Shown here: one piece after another, positions 8,752 through 18,843 of the stretch
Position numbering within the stretch: position 1 is the first letter of the stretch
Layout of the letters: each line of letters starts with the position of its first letter
NCBI GenBank assembly: GCA_018333895.1
Contig: JAGXSJ010000137.1
Location: 26,242 to 90,241, forward strand
Length of the DNA stretch: 64,000 bases
Reading direction: 5' to 3'
From: Truepera sp.
Lineage (GTDB): Bacteria > Deinococcota > Deinococci > Deinococcales > Trueperaceae
Position numbers and translations under genes: made by a program
The notes under the pieces: generated by a model
Database searches by the model: none
The model's input: only the letters and a program-made list of their open reading frames with translations
What the model was told of the DNA's origin: nothing

Positions 8752-9717
8752 ATGAGCCGGTTATGCGCTATCGGAGTCGATATCGGTGGGACCCATACCA
8801 AGCTTGGCGTGGTGGACGCCAGCGGGATTATTCGGCACTTTCGGAAAATCCCTACCGCAGCGCGGGGCGGCTTAGCGGCCTTCCTCGAGCGGATATTCGC
8901 GGAGATTCAGCACCAACTAGAGCTTACTGGGCCTAATATCGCGGGCATCGGCGTAGCCATGCACGGCCACCTCGACCAAGAGCGCCGTGGGCCTATCCTC
9001 TGTAACAACACGCCAGACCTGCGGGGTATCGATATCAAAGGGCACTTGCAGAGACGCTTTGGCTACCCCGTCGTTATCAATAACGATCTCACGGCGCACG
9101 CATTGGCCGAGTACCGCTACGGCAGCGGCCAGGGCTGTAGACGGTTTCTCTGCCTAGCGCTGGGCACGGGCTTAGGGGCTGGGGTGATGGTGGGCGGTGA
9201 ACCGGTCCGGTTTATCGAAGGCACCCCCGGCGATGTGGGACGCCTAGTGCTCGAGCCGACTGGCCCGGAAGATGCCTACGGCGTGCGTGGATCCGCCGAG
9301 GCCCTGTGTGGCGTACCGGGTATCGAGCGCCTGGCTAAAGCCCGTTATGGCATAGCCAAAACCGCCTACGAGGTGATCGAGGCAGCCCGCTTGGGGCATG
9401 ACCCCATAGCCATAGAGATCATGCAGCAAATTGGCGAGTATGTCGGCCAGATCCTGGCCCTCGTCTGTCCCATCTATCTACCGCAGCGCATCGCTCTTAC
9501 CGGCGGCACAGCCGAAGCTGGGGAGGTTTTACTGGCAGCCTGCCGTAAGCGTTTCCTAGCCACGCTGGGTGGCTACTATCAACGCCTGGCTGCGCTCGCG
9601 CCTGATTACTACCGTGAGCCCGAGATCGTGGTGGGCAAGCTGCGCAGCGAAGCTGGGCTGATTGGCGCGGTAGTCGAGTTGTTCGGATCGCTGGAGTGGG
9701 CAACACACCGGTGTTAG
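8752..9717 (+). CDS. ROK-family sugar kinase
   Basis: GVDIGGTHTKLGVVD, NNDLTAHALAEYRYG, ALGTGLGAGVMVGGE. ATG at 8752 preferred. Confidence 0.92.
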   Translation: MSRLCAIGVDIGGTHTKLGVVDASGIIRHFRKIPTAARGGLAAFLERIFAEIQHQLELTGPNIAGIGVAMHGHLDQERRGPILCNNTPDLRGIDIKGHLQRRFGYPVVINNDLTAHALAEYRYGSGQGCRRFLCLALGTGLGAGVMVGGEPVRFIEGTPGDVGRLVLEPTGPEDAYGVRGSAEALCGVPGIERLAKARYGIAKTAYEVIEAARLGHDPIAIEIMQQIGEYVGQILALVCPIYLPQRIALTGGTAEAGEVLLAACRKRFLATLGGYYQRLAALAPDYYREPEIVVGKLRSEAGLIGAVVELFGSLEWATHRC

Positions 9718-9956
9718 CGCTTTTGGAGGTGATATGATCCCCCAGCCCGCGCGTTGTGAGCCTACCAGTCAGGAGTTTACCCTAAGCCCAGAGACGGTTA
9801 GCTGTGCCCCCAACTGTCAAGCGATAGCTACCCTGCAACGAGCGTCGGCTATCCGTTGCCGGCCGTAGGGGAGGGTAGGGAGGGCTCCTGCCTCGCACGT
9901 ATAACCAAGCCTTGGCCCGCCCTTGGTGGCGAGCAGTTAGCTGTGCCGAGTCGCGA

Positions 9957-11171
9957 CTAGCGGTAGAGGTCCTCCCGAGAAAGCGGCACCGCGACCCGTC
10001 CGTAAGCGTCCGGTTTGGCCAGCAGCGCTTGATGCACCGCGAGGTGGGCAAAGGCGAACTGATATGCTGCGGCGCTCATGAAAAAGCGCCTCAACCTGGC
10101 CTGCTCGAGGCCGGTTTCGCGGGCCGCCGCCTCCCAGTTGGCCTCCAGCTGGCGCCGCCAGCATCGCAAGGTGCGCGCATAGTGCTGGCGCCAGTCCTCG
10201 ACGTCACACACTTCGAAGCCGGCCTCCTCGGCCGCTTTGAGGCTTTGCCAGAGCGGCACGATTTCGGTGTCCGGAAAGACGTAGCGCTGGTTGAGCTCAC
10301 CCGAAATAACGCGGCTCAACGCCTTTGGCGACCTCGGCCCGGCCGAGATCGCATGGTTGAGCATCAGCCCGCCGGGTCTGAGCCGCTGCCAGGCGACTTG
10401 GAAGTAGACCGGCAGCTTCTCGCCGCCTACGTGCTCGGCCATGCCGACGCTGGCAATTTTGTCGAACTCGCCTGTCAGGTCGCGGTAGTCACAGAGTTCG
10501 AGCGCCACCTCCCGACCCAGCCCGGCCAGGTGCACGCGCCTTTGCGCTTCCTCCAACTGCCGCTGCGAGATGGTGATGCCCTTCACCTTGACGCCGTAAC
10601 GCTCTGCCGCGTAGATGACCAGACCGCCCCAACCGCAGCCGATGTCGAGCAGGCGCTCGCCCGGTTTAAGGCGCAGCTTGCGGCAGATCAGCTCGAGCTT
10701 GGCCTCTTGGGCTTCGTCGAGCGTCTCGTGACCGGAAGGGAAGTAGGCGCAGGAGTAGACCATGCGCTTGCCCAGCCACAGCTCATAAAAGCGGTTGGAG
10801 AGGTCATAGTGATGCTGGACGGCCTGCCGGTCCCGCGCTTTGGAGTGTTTGGGCCCGCGCAAGTGGGCTGCTGGGAGCTGGGCGCGCGTGCCCGCGTGCC
10901 GGCGCAGGATCGCTGCCTCTCGCGCCAGCTGCGCCCAGTCCAGCAGCGAAAGACGCGGTTCGAGCACCTCGAGCACCTCGAACACCGCCTCCGGATCGCC
11001 CTCGATGTTGAAGTCGCCGTGCAGATAGGCCTCCGCCACGGAGAGGTCTAGCGGCAGCTCGAGCATCCGTCCGAGCGCCTCACTTTGGGTCAGGACCAAC
11101 GTCGCTCGCGGCGGCTCCGTGCCGGCGGGAAGGACCGTCTCGTCCCAGAGGCGGATGCGGTATGAGGCCAT
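9957..11171 (-). CDS. cfa: Cyclopropane-fatty-acyl-phospholipid synthase family methyltransferase
   Basis: VQHHYDLSNRFYELWLG, MVYSCAYF, LLDIGCGWGGL and EHVGGEKLPVYF motifs. Confidence 0.92.
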   Translation of the reverse strand: MASYRIRLWDETVLPAGTEPPRATLVLTQSEALGRMLELPLDLSVAEAYLHGDFNIEGDPEAVFEVLEVLEPRLSLLDWAQLAREAAILRRHAGTRAQLPAAHLRGPKHSKARDRQAVQHHYDLSNRFYELWLGKRMVYSCAYFPSGHETLDEAQEAKLELICRKLRLKPGERLLDIGCGWGGLVIYAAERYGVKVKGITISQRQLEEAQRRVHLAGLGREVALELCDYRDLTGEFDKIASVGMAEHVGGEKLPVYFQVAWQRLRPGGLMLNHAISAGPRSPKALSRVISGELNQRYVFPDTEIVPLWQSLKAAEEAGFEVCDVEDWRQHYARTLRCWRRQLEANWEAAARETGLEQARLRRFFMSAAAYQFAFAHLAVHQALLAKPDAYGRVAVPLSREDLYR

Positions 11172-11381
11172 TGTAATCGAAATCCGGCCGAGCGTGTTGA
11201 GGTGGTGTTCGTTTCAGGCCTGCCGAGATTTGGACTACTGATGCGCCAGCCCGCTTAAAAAGCTCTCTGCGCTTTTGGACATTCGCGCTTCGGTGTGCTA
11301 CACTTGACGGTTGGAGACGGGGGTTGGCGTTTACCTTTATTGCACGCCGGCTCTAGTCTACCCGAAAGCGCAGGTATTTGC

Positions 11382-11651
11382 ATGGCACTAGACCCACAGC
11401 ACAAGGCAAGCATCATGGCCGAGTACGCCAAAACGCCCGGCGACACCGGCTCGGCGGAAGTTCAGGTAGCGCTGCTCACTGCCCGCATCGAGTCGCTGAG
11501 CGGCCATTTACAGCAAAATACCAAGGATCACCACGGGCGGCGCGGCCTGCTTAAGATGGTCGGCAAGCGCAAGCGGCTGTTAAAGTACCTCGAGCAGAGT
11601 AATTACGAAGGCTATAAAGCGCTCATCGGTCGCTTGGGCCTGCGGCGCTAA
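11382..11651 (+). CDS. rpsO: 30S ribosomal protein S15
   Basis: [46 protein letters not shown]. Confidence 0.97.
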   Translation: MALDPQHKASIMAEYAKTPGDTGSAEVQVALLTARIESLSGHLQQNTKDHHGRRGLLKMVGKRKRLLKYLEQSNYEGYKALIGRLGLRR

Positions 11652-11671
11652 GTAACGTGCGGCAAGACCTC

Positions 11672-11776
11672 ATAGCAGGTATCATCTGGCTTGAGTTGGC
11701 GTCAGCCTACGAATCGTTGTTCAGAGCATCTTGGCAGCGATGATACCTGCGCTGAGCCGACTCAGTAGAAAATCGC
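11672..11776 (-). repeat. TIR-bearing interspersed repeat (MITE-like), copy 2, diverged, opposite orientation
   Basis: GCAGGTATCATC(T)...(C)GATGATACCTGC ends. The reverse complement shares TGAGTCG..AGCGCAGGTATCATC, AACGATTCG and CCAGATGATACCTGCTAT with copy 1. Confidence 0.75.
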
Positions 11777-11790
11777 GGGCCGCTCTCGTT

Positions 11791-11816
11791 AGCGAGGCGC
11801 CGTGCCTCGCTTTTTT
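11791..11816 (+). terminator. Rho-independent terminator/attenuator between rpsO and pnp
   Basis: AGCGAGGC-gccgt-GCCTCGCT followed by a T-run (TTTTTT), 29 nt before the pnp start. Confidence 0.8.
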
Positions 11817-11844
11817 GCTCAGCAGTGGAAAGTAAGGAGAAGGT

Positions 11845-14028
11845 GTGAATATTCCGGTAGGTAAACAGTACAGCACCATGCTAGGCGGTCGCGAGCTGGT
11901 CATTGAGACCGGCAAGTACGCCAAGCAGGTCTCAGGCTCGGTAACGGTGCGCTATGGCGACACGATGGTGCTGGTTACCGCCCAGCTGTCAGACGAGGTT
12001 AGCCCTGGCGATTTCTTGCCGCTGACAGTAGAGTACGAAGAGCGGCACTACGCCATCGGCAAGATCCCCGGTTCGTTCATGCGCCGTGAAGGGCGCCCCG
12101 GCACCCAAGCGACGCTGAACGGCCGCTTAACCGATCGACAGATTAGACCCTTGTTCCCCAAAGGGCTCCGTAACGAGATTCAGGTCATCATCACCGTGCT
12201 TAGCGCCGACCGGCAGCACGACCCGGCCACCTTAGGGGCGATTGGCGCCTCCGCTGCGCTGAGCCTAAGCGACATCCCCTGGGATGGACCGACTGCTTGT
12301 TTAACAATGGGCTATCGCGACGGCCACTATCTCGTCAACCCGACCCTGACCGAGCTTGAGACCTCGCAGCTCGAGCTAGTTATTGCCGCCAGCAAGGACG
12401 CGGTATTGATGGTCGAGGCCGGTGCCGATGAGCTGCCCGAAGAGATAATGGTGGGCGCCATCGAGCTAGCGCACCGCGAGCTGCAGCCGGTCATCGCCTT
12501 AATCGAGCAGTTGCGCGCCGAGCTAGGTCAGCCCAAAGCACCTGTTAAACCGCCGGTGGGGCTGCCTGACGACCAGGTAGAGCGCGTCTACCAGGAGGCT
12601 CGAGCTGCCGGGCTTTACGAGGTGCTGCTGACCCCCGGCAAGCACGAGCGGAGTGCAGCGCAAAAGGCGTTGCGCGAGGCTATCATTGCGCGGCACGTCC
12701 TCGACCCTGAGGCCGAGGGGGCCGCTGAGCACATCAATCAGCTCAAAGAAGCTTTCGCCAAAGCCGTTCAGCGCGAATCGCGGCGCATGGTGCTAGAAAA
12801 CGGCATCCGCTCGGATGGGCGCCGCCCTGAGCAGATCCGCAACATCTGGATCGAAACCGGCCTCTTGCCTACCGCCCACGGCTCGGCAGTCTTTACCCGC
12901 GGCGAGACTCAGGTGTTAGGCGTGACCACGCTGGGCACCCGCAAAGACAACCGCCTGGTGGATGACCTTGGCCTCGAAGAGACCGAGGAGTTCATGCTGC
13001 ACTACAACTTCCCGCCTTACTCGACCGGCGAGGTCAAGCGGCTGCGCGGAGTAGGGCGGCGCGAGCTGGGCCACGGCAACCTGGCACGTCGGGCGCTGCT
13101 GCCTTTACTTCCCGACTTCGAGAGCTTCCCTTACGTCATCCGGGTAGTCGGTGAAACGCTCGAGAGCAACGGCTCGAGCTCCATGGCTACAGTCTGCGCC
13201 GGCTGCTTGAGCCTGATGGACGCCGGCGTGCCGATCAAGAAGCCGGTAGCGGGGATCGCTATGGGCCTCATCAAGGAAGGTGAGCGCTACCAGATCCTCT
13301 CCGACATACTAGGCTCTGAAGACGCCCTGGGTGACATGGACTTCAAGGTGACGGGCACCCGCGACGGCGTTACCGCGCTACAGATGGACATCAAGATCAA
13401 GGGGATCACCCCGGCCATCATGAAGGAGGCGCTGGAGCAAGCGCGGGCAGGTCGGCTACACATTCTGCAGGTGATGGCCGAAGCCTTGCCGGAGCCGCGC
13501 GCCGAGCTGTCCAAGAACGCCCCGCGCATCCTCACCGTGCGCATCCCGGTGGACAAGATCGGCACCATCATCGGCCCCGGCGGCAAGCAGATCCGCGAGC
13601 TTGAAGCGCTCGGCGCACAGATCGACATCGCCGAAGACGGCTTGGTCAGTATCTACAGCGCCGATGCGGCTGCCGCCGAGCAGGTGCGCTCCGCTATCGA
13701 GGGGATGACCAGCAGCGCCGAAGTCGGCATGATCTACGAAGGTACGGTAGCTAAGATCGTGGACTTTGGCGCTTTTATTACCCTGTTCCCTGGCACCGAC
13801 GGGCTGCTGCATATCTCGCAGATTGCCCAGGGGCGCGTTAACCGCGTCGAAGACCACCTCAAGGTCGGTGACAAGATCAAGGTTAAGGTCAACAAAGTTG
13901 ACGAGCGCGGCAAGCTCGATTTAATCCGGCCTGAGCTCGAGGGGATCGTGCCACCTCGTAAGCCGCCCGCGCCACGCGGTGATCCTGCGGGTACTCGCAG
14001 GACGGAGGAGCGCGGCGGGCGACGTTGA
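11845..14028 (+). CDS. pnp: Polyribonucleotide nucleotidyltransferase
   Basis: RNase PH repeats, KH domain ([19 protein letters not shown]) and S1 domain ([33 protein letters not shown]). Confidence 0.97.
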   Translation: MNIPVGKQYSTMLGGRELVIETGKYAKQVSGSVTVRYGDTMVLVTAQLSDEVSPGDFLPLTVEYEERHYAIGKIPGSFMRREGRPGTQATLNGRLTDRQIRPLFPKGLRNEIQVIITVLSADRQHDPATLGAIGASAALSLSDIPWDGPTACLTMGYRDGHYLVNPTLTELETSQLELVIAASKDAVLMVEAGADELPEEIMVGAIELAHRELQPVIALIEQLRAELGQPKAPVKPPVGLPDDQVERVYQEARAAGLYEVLLTPGKHERSAAQKALREAIIARHVLDPEAEGAAEHINQLKEAFAKAVQRESRRMVLENGIRSDGRRPEQIRNIWIETGLLPTAHGSAVFTRGETQVLGVTTLGTRKDNRLVDDLGLEETEEFMLHYNFPPYSTGEVKRLRGVGRRELGHGNLARRALLPLLPDFESFPYVIRVVGETLESNGSSSMATVCAGCLSLMDAGVPIKKPVAGIAMGLIKEGERYQILSDILGSEDALGDMDFKVTGTRDGVTALQMDIKIKGITPAIMKEALEQARAGRLHILQVMAEALPEPRAELSKNAPRILTVRIPVDKIGTIIGPGGKQIRELEALGAQIDIAEDGLVSIYSADAAAAEQVRSAIEGMTSSAEVGMIYEGTVAKIVDFGAFITLFPGTDGLLHISQIAQGRVNRVEDHLKVGDKIKVKVNKVDERGKLDLIRPELEGIVPPRKPPAPRGDPAGTRRTEERGGRR
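13983..14002 (+). repeat. In-frame small palindrome at the pnp C-terminus (GDPAGTRRT)
   Basis: TCCTGCG-GGTACT-CGCAGGA flanked by GA...CG. Confidence 0.9.
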
Positions 14029-14109
14029 TGATCTGCTGGTAGCCTACTCGCGCTAAAAGGCCTGTCAGCAGCGAGAAGCGAGAAAAGAGTAAGCACCACG
14101 CTTATCGAG

Positions 14110-14161
14110 GGAAGTAGCCACTGGGTTGTAGAACCCCTACCACCCACTCTTTCCTCTTTCC
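14110..14161. repeat. Intergenic repeat family C, copy 1
   Basis: GGAAGTAGCCACTGGGTTGTAGAACCCCTACCACCCACTCTTTCCTCTTTCC; related to 23273-23332 (inverted) and 56041-56125. Confidence 0.55.
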
Positions 14162-14324
14162 TTCGCTATCGCTCAGGACAGCTCCTCGCTACTCTTTGCT
14201 CAACTTTAGCTCTGGCTATCCGAACGGGTGGCTAATAGGACACCAACCCCGCCAGGTACCAGGGGTAGACTGTAAAGCATGGCCGCTGGTCCCAGCGGCA
14301 TGAACTAGGGACAATGGGAGGCTT

Positions 14325-16013
14325 ATGGCAAAATCACACCGGCAATCAGCGCCGCCTAACGGCGGAGCCGAGAAGCAGCTCAAGTTCATCCCTTTAGGGG
14401 GGATGGGCGAGATCGGCAAGAACATGTTTGCTTTCGAATACGAAGACGAGATCATGCTAGTCGACGGCGGTCTCGCTTTCCCCAACAGCGACATGTTGGG
14501 CGTCGATATCCTGGTGCCCAAGATCGACTGGGTGATCGAGCAGGCCCACCGCATCGTCGGCTGGGTGCTCACGCACGGCCACGAAGACCACATCGGCGGC
14601 CTGCCGCACATGATCAAACTGCTGCCTAAGCTCCCCATGTACGGCGCTAAGCTCACTCTGGGACTCTTGCGTAGCAAGTTCGAGGAGTTTAAGCTCACCG
14701 AGCAGGACGTAGACCTACGCGAAGTCTCGCCGGACGACCGGATCAAACTCAGCAAGTTCTTTACTGTGGATTTCTTTCGCATGACCCATTCCATCCCCGA
14801 TAACTCAGGGTTGATCATCCACACCCCGATCGGAAGGATCGTCCATTCAGGCGACTTCAAGCTCGACTACCATCCTGCTGACGGCAAGACCAGCCACCTG
14901 CACAAACTTGCTCAGGCGGGTCAAGAAGGGGTACTGGTGCTGATCTCAGACTCCACCAACGCCGAGCGGCCCGGCTACACTCTCAGCGAGCGGGACGTCA
15001 AAACGGCGATCGAGCAGATCGTCGCCAAGACGCGCGGACGGGTGATCGTGACCACCTTTAGCTCGCACATCCATCGCCTGCAGAACCTGATCTGGGTGGC
15101 CGAAGCGCACGACCGGCGGGTGGTAGTTGAGGGCCGCTCGATGATCAAGACCACCGAGATTGCGCACGAGCTTGGCTACCTCGCCATTAAGCAGCCGCTA
15201 GTAGCCATCGACGAGATGGAGAACTTAGCCGACGACAAGGTGCTGTTTCTATGCACCGGCTCGCAGGGTCAGCCGATGTCGGCGCTATCGCGCTTGGCAG
15301 CAGGCACCCATGCCAAGATCAAGCTCAAACCCGGCGACACTGTAATCATCTCATCTAGCCCCATCCCCGGCAACGAAGAGTACGTGGGGCGCGTCATCAA
15401 TCAACTTTACCTGCGCGGTGTAAATGTCTATTATCCGCCGACCTACCTAGTGCATACCTCGGGCCACGCCAGCCACGAAGAGCTGAAGCTGATCTTGGAC
15501 TTAACCCGCCCGAAGTTTTTCCTCCCCTTCCACGGCGAGCCCCGCCATCAGATCAATCACATCAAACTGGCTGAGGCGATGGGGGCGCCGCCACAGCGGA
15601 GCCTAGTAGCGGTCAATGGCGATGTCATCCAGATCAGCCGCAACGAGATGAAGCGCGTTGGGCAGGTTCCGGCCGGGGTGGTCTATCTCGACGGGTTAGG
15701 CCGCAGTGGCGACGAGGTGACCGAGCCGATCATCCGCGACCGGCAGATGTTGGCCGAAGAGGGGGTGGTGATCATTATGGCTATCGCCGGACAGCACCCC
15801 AGCGTGGAGGTCATCAGCCGCGGCGTGATGCACAACCACCAGGACATCCACGCCGAGATCGAGCGGATGGTTTTAGAGAGCGTTAAGCGCGGCGTGCGCG
15901 AAAAGCGCAACCTCAGCGATATCCGCGACGACATCTTCTATCCGGTGCGCCGCTACCTGCGCAAGGCCACCGGCCGCAGCCCGCTGATCATTCCGACCGT
16001 GCTCGAGCACTAG
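14325..16013 (+). CDS. rnj: Ribonuclease J (metallo-beta-lactamase/beta-CASP)
   Basis: LTHGHEDHIGGLPHM, SGDFKLDYHP, LFLCTGSQGQPMSALSRLA, HTSGHASHEELKLIL. Confidence 0.95.
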   Translation: MAKSHRQSAPPNGGAEKQLKFIPLGGMGEIGKNMFAFEYEDEIMLVDGGLAFPNSDMLGVDILVPKIDWVIEQAHRIVGWVLTHGHEDHIGGLPHMIKLLPKLPMYGAKLTLGLLRSKFEEFKLTEQDVDLREVSPDDRIKLSKFFTVDFFRMTHSIPDNSGLIIHTPIGRIVHSGDFKLDYHPADGKTSHLHKLAQAGQEGVLVLISDSTNAERPGYTLSERDVKTAIEQIVAKTRGRVIVTTFSSHIHRLQNLIWVAEAHDRRVVVEGRSMIKTTEIAHELGYLAIKQPLVAIDEMENLADDKVLFLCTGSQGQPMSALSRLAAGTHAKIKLKPGDTVIISSSPIPGNEEYVGRVINQLYLRGVNVYYPPTYLVHTSGHASHEELKLILDLTRPKFFLPFHGEPRHQINHIKLAEAMGAPPQRSLVAVNGDVIQISRNEMKRVGQVPAGVVYLDGLGRSGDEVTEPIIRDRQMLAEEGVVIIMAIAGQHPSVEVISRGVMHNHQDIHAEIERMVLESVKRGVREKRNLSDIRDDIFYPVRRYLRKATGRSPLIIPTVLEH

Positions 16014-16028
16014 GCAGGGCCAAGGTCC

Positions 16029-16203
16029 GGCGCCATCTACGCGCGGGCGCTGGATCGAAAAGTTGCTCGACGACAACTCTGCGGGATCGTGCTGACCGAG
16101 GTGCGCCAAGGGTTGCGGCCTTACGAGGAGAAAGTCGCCCTCGACCTGTTCGAGACGTTGCCCTATCTCGAGACGACCCGTGAGGATTACGAGCGTGCAG
16201 GCG
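16029..16203 (+). pseudogene. Relic of a VapC-type PIN-domain toxin
   Basis: Translation in the frame of base 16077: ...LCGIVLTEVRQGLRPYEEKVALDLFETLPYLETTREDYERAGEL; lacks N-terminal Asp motif and C-terminus. Confidence 0.6.
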
Positions 16204-17185
16204 AGCTCGTCACCTTCACGATATAGTCCGGGTTTTCTCCTCTGAGCACCTTGAGCACATTGGTCACGGCTGTGGAGTCCATGGCATAGAGCGACTCCTG
16301 GGTAAATGCGCCAATATACGGTAGCGAGATAACGCTCTGGTGAGTGACGAGCTGCCTGAGTGTGTCACTACTTGGTGGAATTTCGGGGTAGACATCCAGG
16401 GCGGCCCCGGCCAATAGTCCCTCGGCCAACGCTCTGAGTAAGTCCAGTTCATTTACCAGCTTGCCGCGCGCGGTGTTAATCAGATACGCTCCCCGCTTCA
16501 TCAGCTTGAGGCGGTCATAATTCAAGAAGCTCGTTGCTTCCTCAGTAAGGTTGCAGTGCAGGGTTACGATGTCCGCAGTGGCCAATAACGGCTCAAGCTC
16601 CAGGCGCTCGAGCCCTGGCGCAACCGAGGCAGGATCAACATAAGGGTCGTAGTAGCTAAGCTTCACTCCAAAACCACTAAGCTGCGTGGCAACCGCTCTC
16701 CCGATCCGGCCCAAGCCGATGATACCGACTTTCCTGCCGTGGAGATTAACACCAATGAACTGCGACCGCCGCCACGCGCCGTTTTTTACATCCTGGTCGG
16801 CGGCCGGAATTTTCCGGAGCAAGCTCAAGATCAGGCCCACCGTCAGCTCCGCGACTGCCGTAATCTCTTCCGGCACTGGCGTGGTGGTCACGACAATGCC
16901 CAGCTCGGTGGCTGCTCGAAGATCTATTTCCGAGTAGCCAATTCCCCGGCGGGCAATGATCTTAAGGCGCTCGGCAGCTGCAAGCACCCGAAGCGTATAG
17001 GGCTCGACACCGGCGATGACGCCGTCCACGTCCCAGATGCCCTCAACGAGCTCCTGCTCGGTTAGGAACCTCCCCGTCCGGTTCACCCTAACTTGAATCC
17101 CCTCCGGGATCAACTCCAGCGCTGGTTTGACTACGTCCGGGTCCACCACCCATATGATCGGCTGCTTCATAAGCACCCCGATCAT
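16187..17185 (-). CDS. D-isomer-specific 2-hydroxyacid dehydrogenase (C-terminal-binding/phosphoglycerate dehydrogenase-like)
   Basis: GRKVGIIGLGRIGRAVATQL nucleotide-binding motif, LINTARGKLVNELDLL; start may be ATG at 17170. Confidence 0.92.
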   Translation of the reverse strand: MIGVLMKQPIIWVVDPDVVKPALELIPEGIQVRVNRTGRFLTEQELVEGIWDVDGVIAGVEPYTLRVLAAAERLKIIARRGIGYSEIDLRAATELGIVVTTTPVPEEITAVAELTVGLILSLLRKIPAADQDVKNGAWRRSQFIGVNLHGRKVGIIGLGRIGRAVATQLSGFGVKLSYYDPYVDPASVAPGLERLELEPLLATADIVTLHCNLTEEATSFLNYDRLKLMKRGAYLINTARGKLVNELDLLRALAEGLLAGAALDVYPEIPPSSDTLRQLVTHQSVISLPYIGAFTQESLYAMDSTAVTNVLKVLRGENPDYIVKVTSSPARS

Positions 17186-17341
17186 AACCCTTACTATTCA
17201 AACTATTCAAGCTGTTCAGCTTGAGAAGCGTTCTCTTAAGTCACGGTTTGTGCTTGCTTTGCCAAGCCAGAGTCTTCTTGGGGTGAGGTAGTATACGCTT
17301 GTGGGGTTGTCCCGCAAGCTACAGGCTCTGTTAGGAGAAGG

Positions 17342-17620
17342 ATGAAACTGACCGATAACGAGATCCGCTTACGACTCGCAGCGCATCCGGCCTGGTCGCT
17401 GGAAGGGGACAAGCTCCGCCGCAGCGTCAAGTTCAAGACTTTTATCGAGGCGTTCGGGTTTATCAGTCAGGTGGCGCTGTGGGCGGAGAAGCTCAATCAC
17501 CACCCCGAGCTGTATAACAGTTATAACCGCGTCGTCATCGACCTGACCACCCACGATACCGGCGGTATCACGGCGCGCGACTTCGCGCTGGCTCAAAAGA
17601 TCGACGCCTTGCTAGGGTAG
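17342..17620 (+). CDS. 4a-hydroxytetrahydrobiopterin dehydratase
   Basis: [48 protein letters not shown] matches the pterin-4a-carbinolamine dehydratase family. Confidence 0.93.
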   Translation: MKLTDNEIRLRLAAHPAWSLEGDKLRRSVKFKTFIEAFGFISQVALWAEKLNHHPELYNSYNRVVIDLTTHDTGGITARDFALAQKIDALLG

Positions 17621-17623
17621 CTC

Positions 17624-18337
17624 TCACGGTGCCTCCTCGCCTTCGGGCAGCGCTGCCGGCGGTGCGTCCTGCGGCTTGCGCGCAGGATGCGGTGGGCGCG
17701 CTAGCGTGGCCGGTGGCGTCTCCGCCGGTGCGCCGAAGATATAAGCGGCTTGCAAAAGCGCTAGGTCGGAGCGGTCTACTACTCCGTCGCGGTTGATGTC
17801 CGCCGGGAGGTTCACCCCGCTGCGCCCAAAGCTCTGCGCCAATAGCCACAGGTCGTAAAAATCCACCACCCCGTCGCGGTTGATATCTTCCGGAACCACC
17901 TCTCGCTGCGCCCGCAGGGCGTTTAAGTCATCGGCGGTCGGCGCGCTGGGCGTATCGTGGGTAAAGCGCGGGTTCATGATTCCCCCCTCGCTCGGCGATA
18001 GCCCTAGCAAGACACCGACCTCGTGCAGCAGCGCGCGCTCTTTGAAGGGACTCGCCGGATTGAGGCGGACTTCCAGCGTGCGCCGTCCGGCCTCGGTCCG
18101 CGCTACGGTCAGCGAGTGGGTGTCAGGCCCGAAGGCAGCGGCGCTGCCGTAGCCGATCAAAGTATCGGCCTCTTCGGCTAGCCTCGCCGTTACCTCTACC
18201 CCTTCCGCGCCTCTCCAGGCAGCGAAGGCAGCGGCCACCCGTTCCTCTAAGTCGAGCGGGCCGCCGCGGGGGTCGACGCGATAGGTAAGCGCTAGAGCAC
18301 TACTAACCAGCAGGAGGATGACCGGCCAGTATCTCAT
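17624..18337 (-). CDS. Secreted protein: metzincin-like domain with degenerate zinc site plus dockerin type I-like module
   Basis: Signal peptide; HEVGVLLGLSPSEGGIMNP; tandem DINRDGVVDFYDLWLLAQSFG / DINRDGVVDRSDLALLQAAYIFG. Confidence 0.75.
   Translation of the reverse strand: MRYWPVILLLVSSALALTYRVDPRGGPLDLEERVAAAFAAWRGAEGVEVTARLAEEADTLIGYGSAAAFGPDTHSLTVARTEAGRRTLEVRLNPASPFKERALLHEVGVLLGLSPSEGGIMNPRFTHDTPSAPTADDLNALRAQREVVPEDINRDGVVDFYDLWLLAQSFGRSGVNLPADINRDGVVDRSDLALLQAAYIFGAPAETPPATLARPPHPARKPQDAPPAALPEGEEAP
17667..17687 (-). repeat. Small palindrome in coding sequence of the dockerin-like gene (HPARKPQDA)
   Basis: TCCTGCG-GCTTGCG-CGCAGGA (7-nt loop); on the gene strand CAT CCT GCG is in the same frame as other copies. 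Confidence 0.65.
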
Positions 18338-18843
18338 CGGTTCTCCAGCAGTGGCTCGAGCGCTGTTAGAATGGCCTCAGTGTCGCCACCCTCGCCGTCT
18401 AGCAATAACGCGCCGGCCTCGTCGAGGCTAAGCAGGCGCTCCTGAGCGTCCACAAAGCCGAGTTCAGTTAGACGCCACAGCCCCTGGTTGAAACCGACAA
18501 TGGGCGAGTAGTAGGGGGCATCGTAGGCTAACAGCAACACCTCGTCGCCTATTGCCAAGCTGGGCATCCCCACCACGCTGATACTGAGGCCCGTCTCTAG
18601 CACACCGCCGTAAAAGGCTAGGCTAAGGGTATCCCCGAGTTCCCCAGCTAGCGGGCGGGTTACCGTCAGGGTCACCACCGTCCAGGGCTCGCCGTCACGG
18701 GCCTCTACGGCGACGTTTTCGACCACCCCGAATACAGCTAAGTCGGCTTTCTGTGTCAGCTCCTCCAGAGTCAAGGCGGTAAAGGTAGTGGCTAGCGCCC
18801 AGGAGAGACTGAGTACCGCCAGCAATAAGCTAAGCCGCTTCAT
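18334..18843 (-). CDS. Secreted hypothetical protein
   Basis: Signal peptide; 4-nt overlaps with both neighbouring genes. Confidence 0.75.
   Translation of the reverse strand: MKRLSLLLAVLSLSWALATTFTALTLEELTQKADLAVFGVVENVAVEARDGEPWTVVTLTVTRPLAGELGDTLSLAFYGGVLETGLSISVVGMPSLAIGDEVLLLAYDAPYYSPIVGFNQGLWRLTELGFVDAQERLLSLDEAGALLLDGEGGDTEAILTALEPLLENR

Noticed and set aside
9797-9947. 12-bp direct repeat GTTAGCTGTGCC (9797 and 9936)
   Set aside because: Only two copies with no accompanying structure or gene; insufficient evidence for an element.
9912-11051. 379-aa plus-strand ORF
   Set aside because: Antisense to the well-supported cfa gene; typical high-GC shadow ORF with no family motif.
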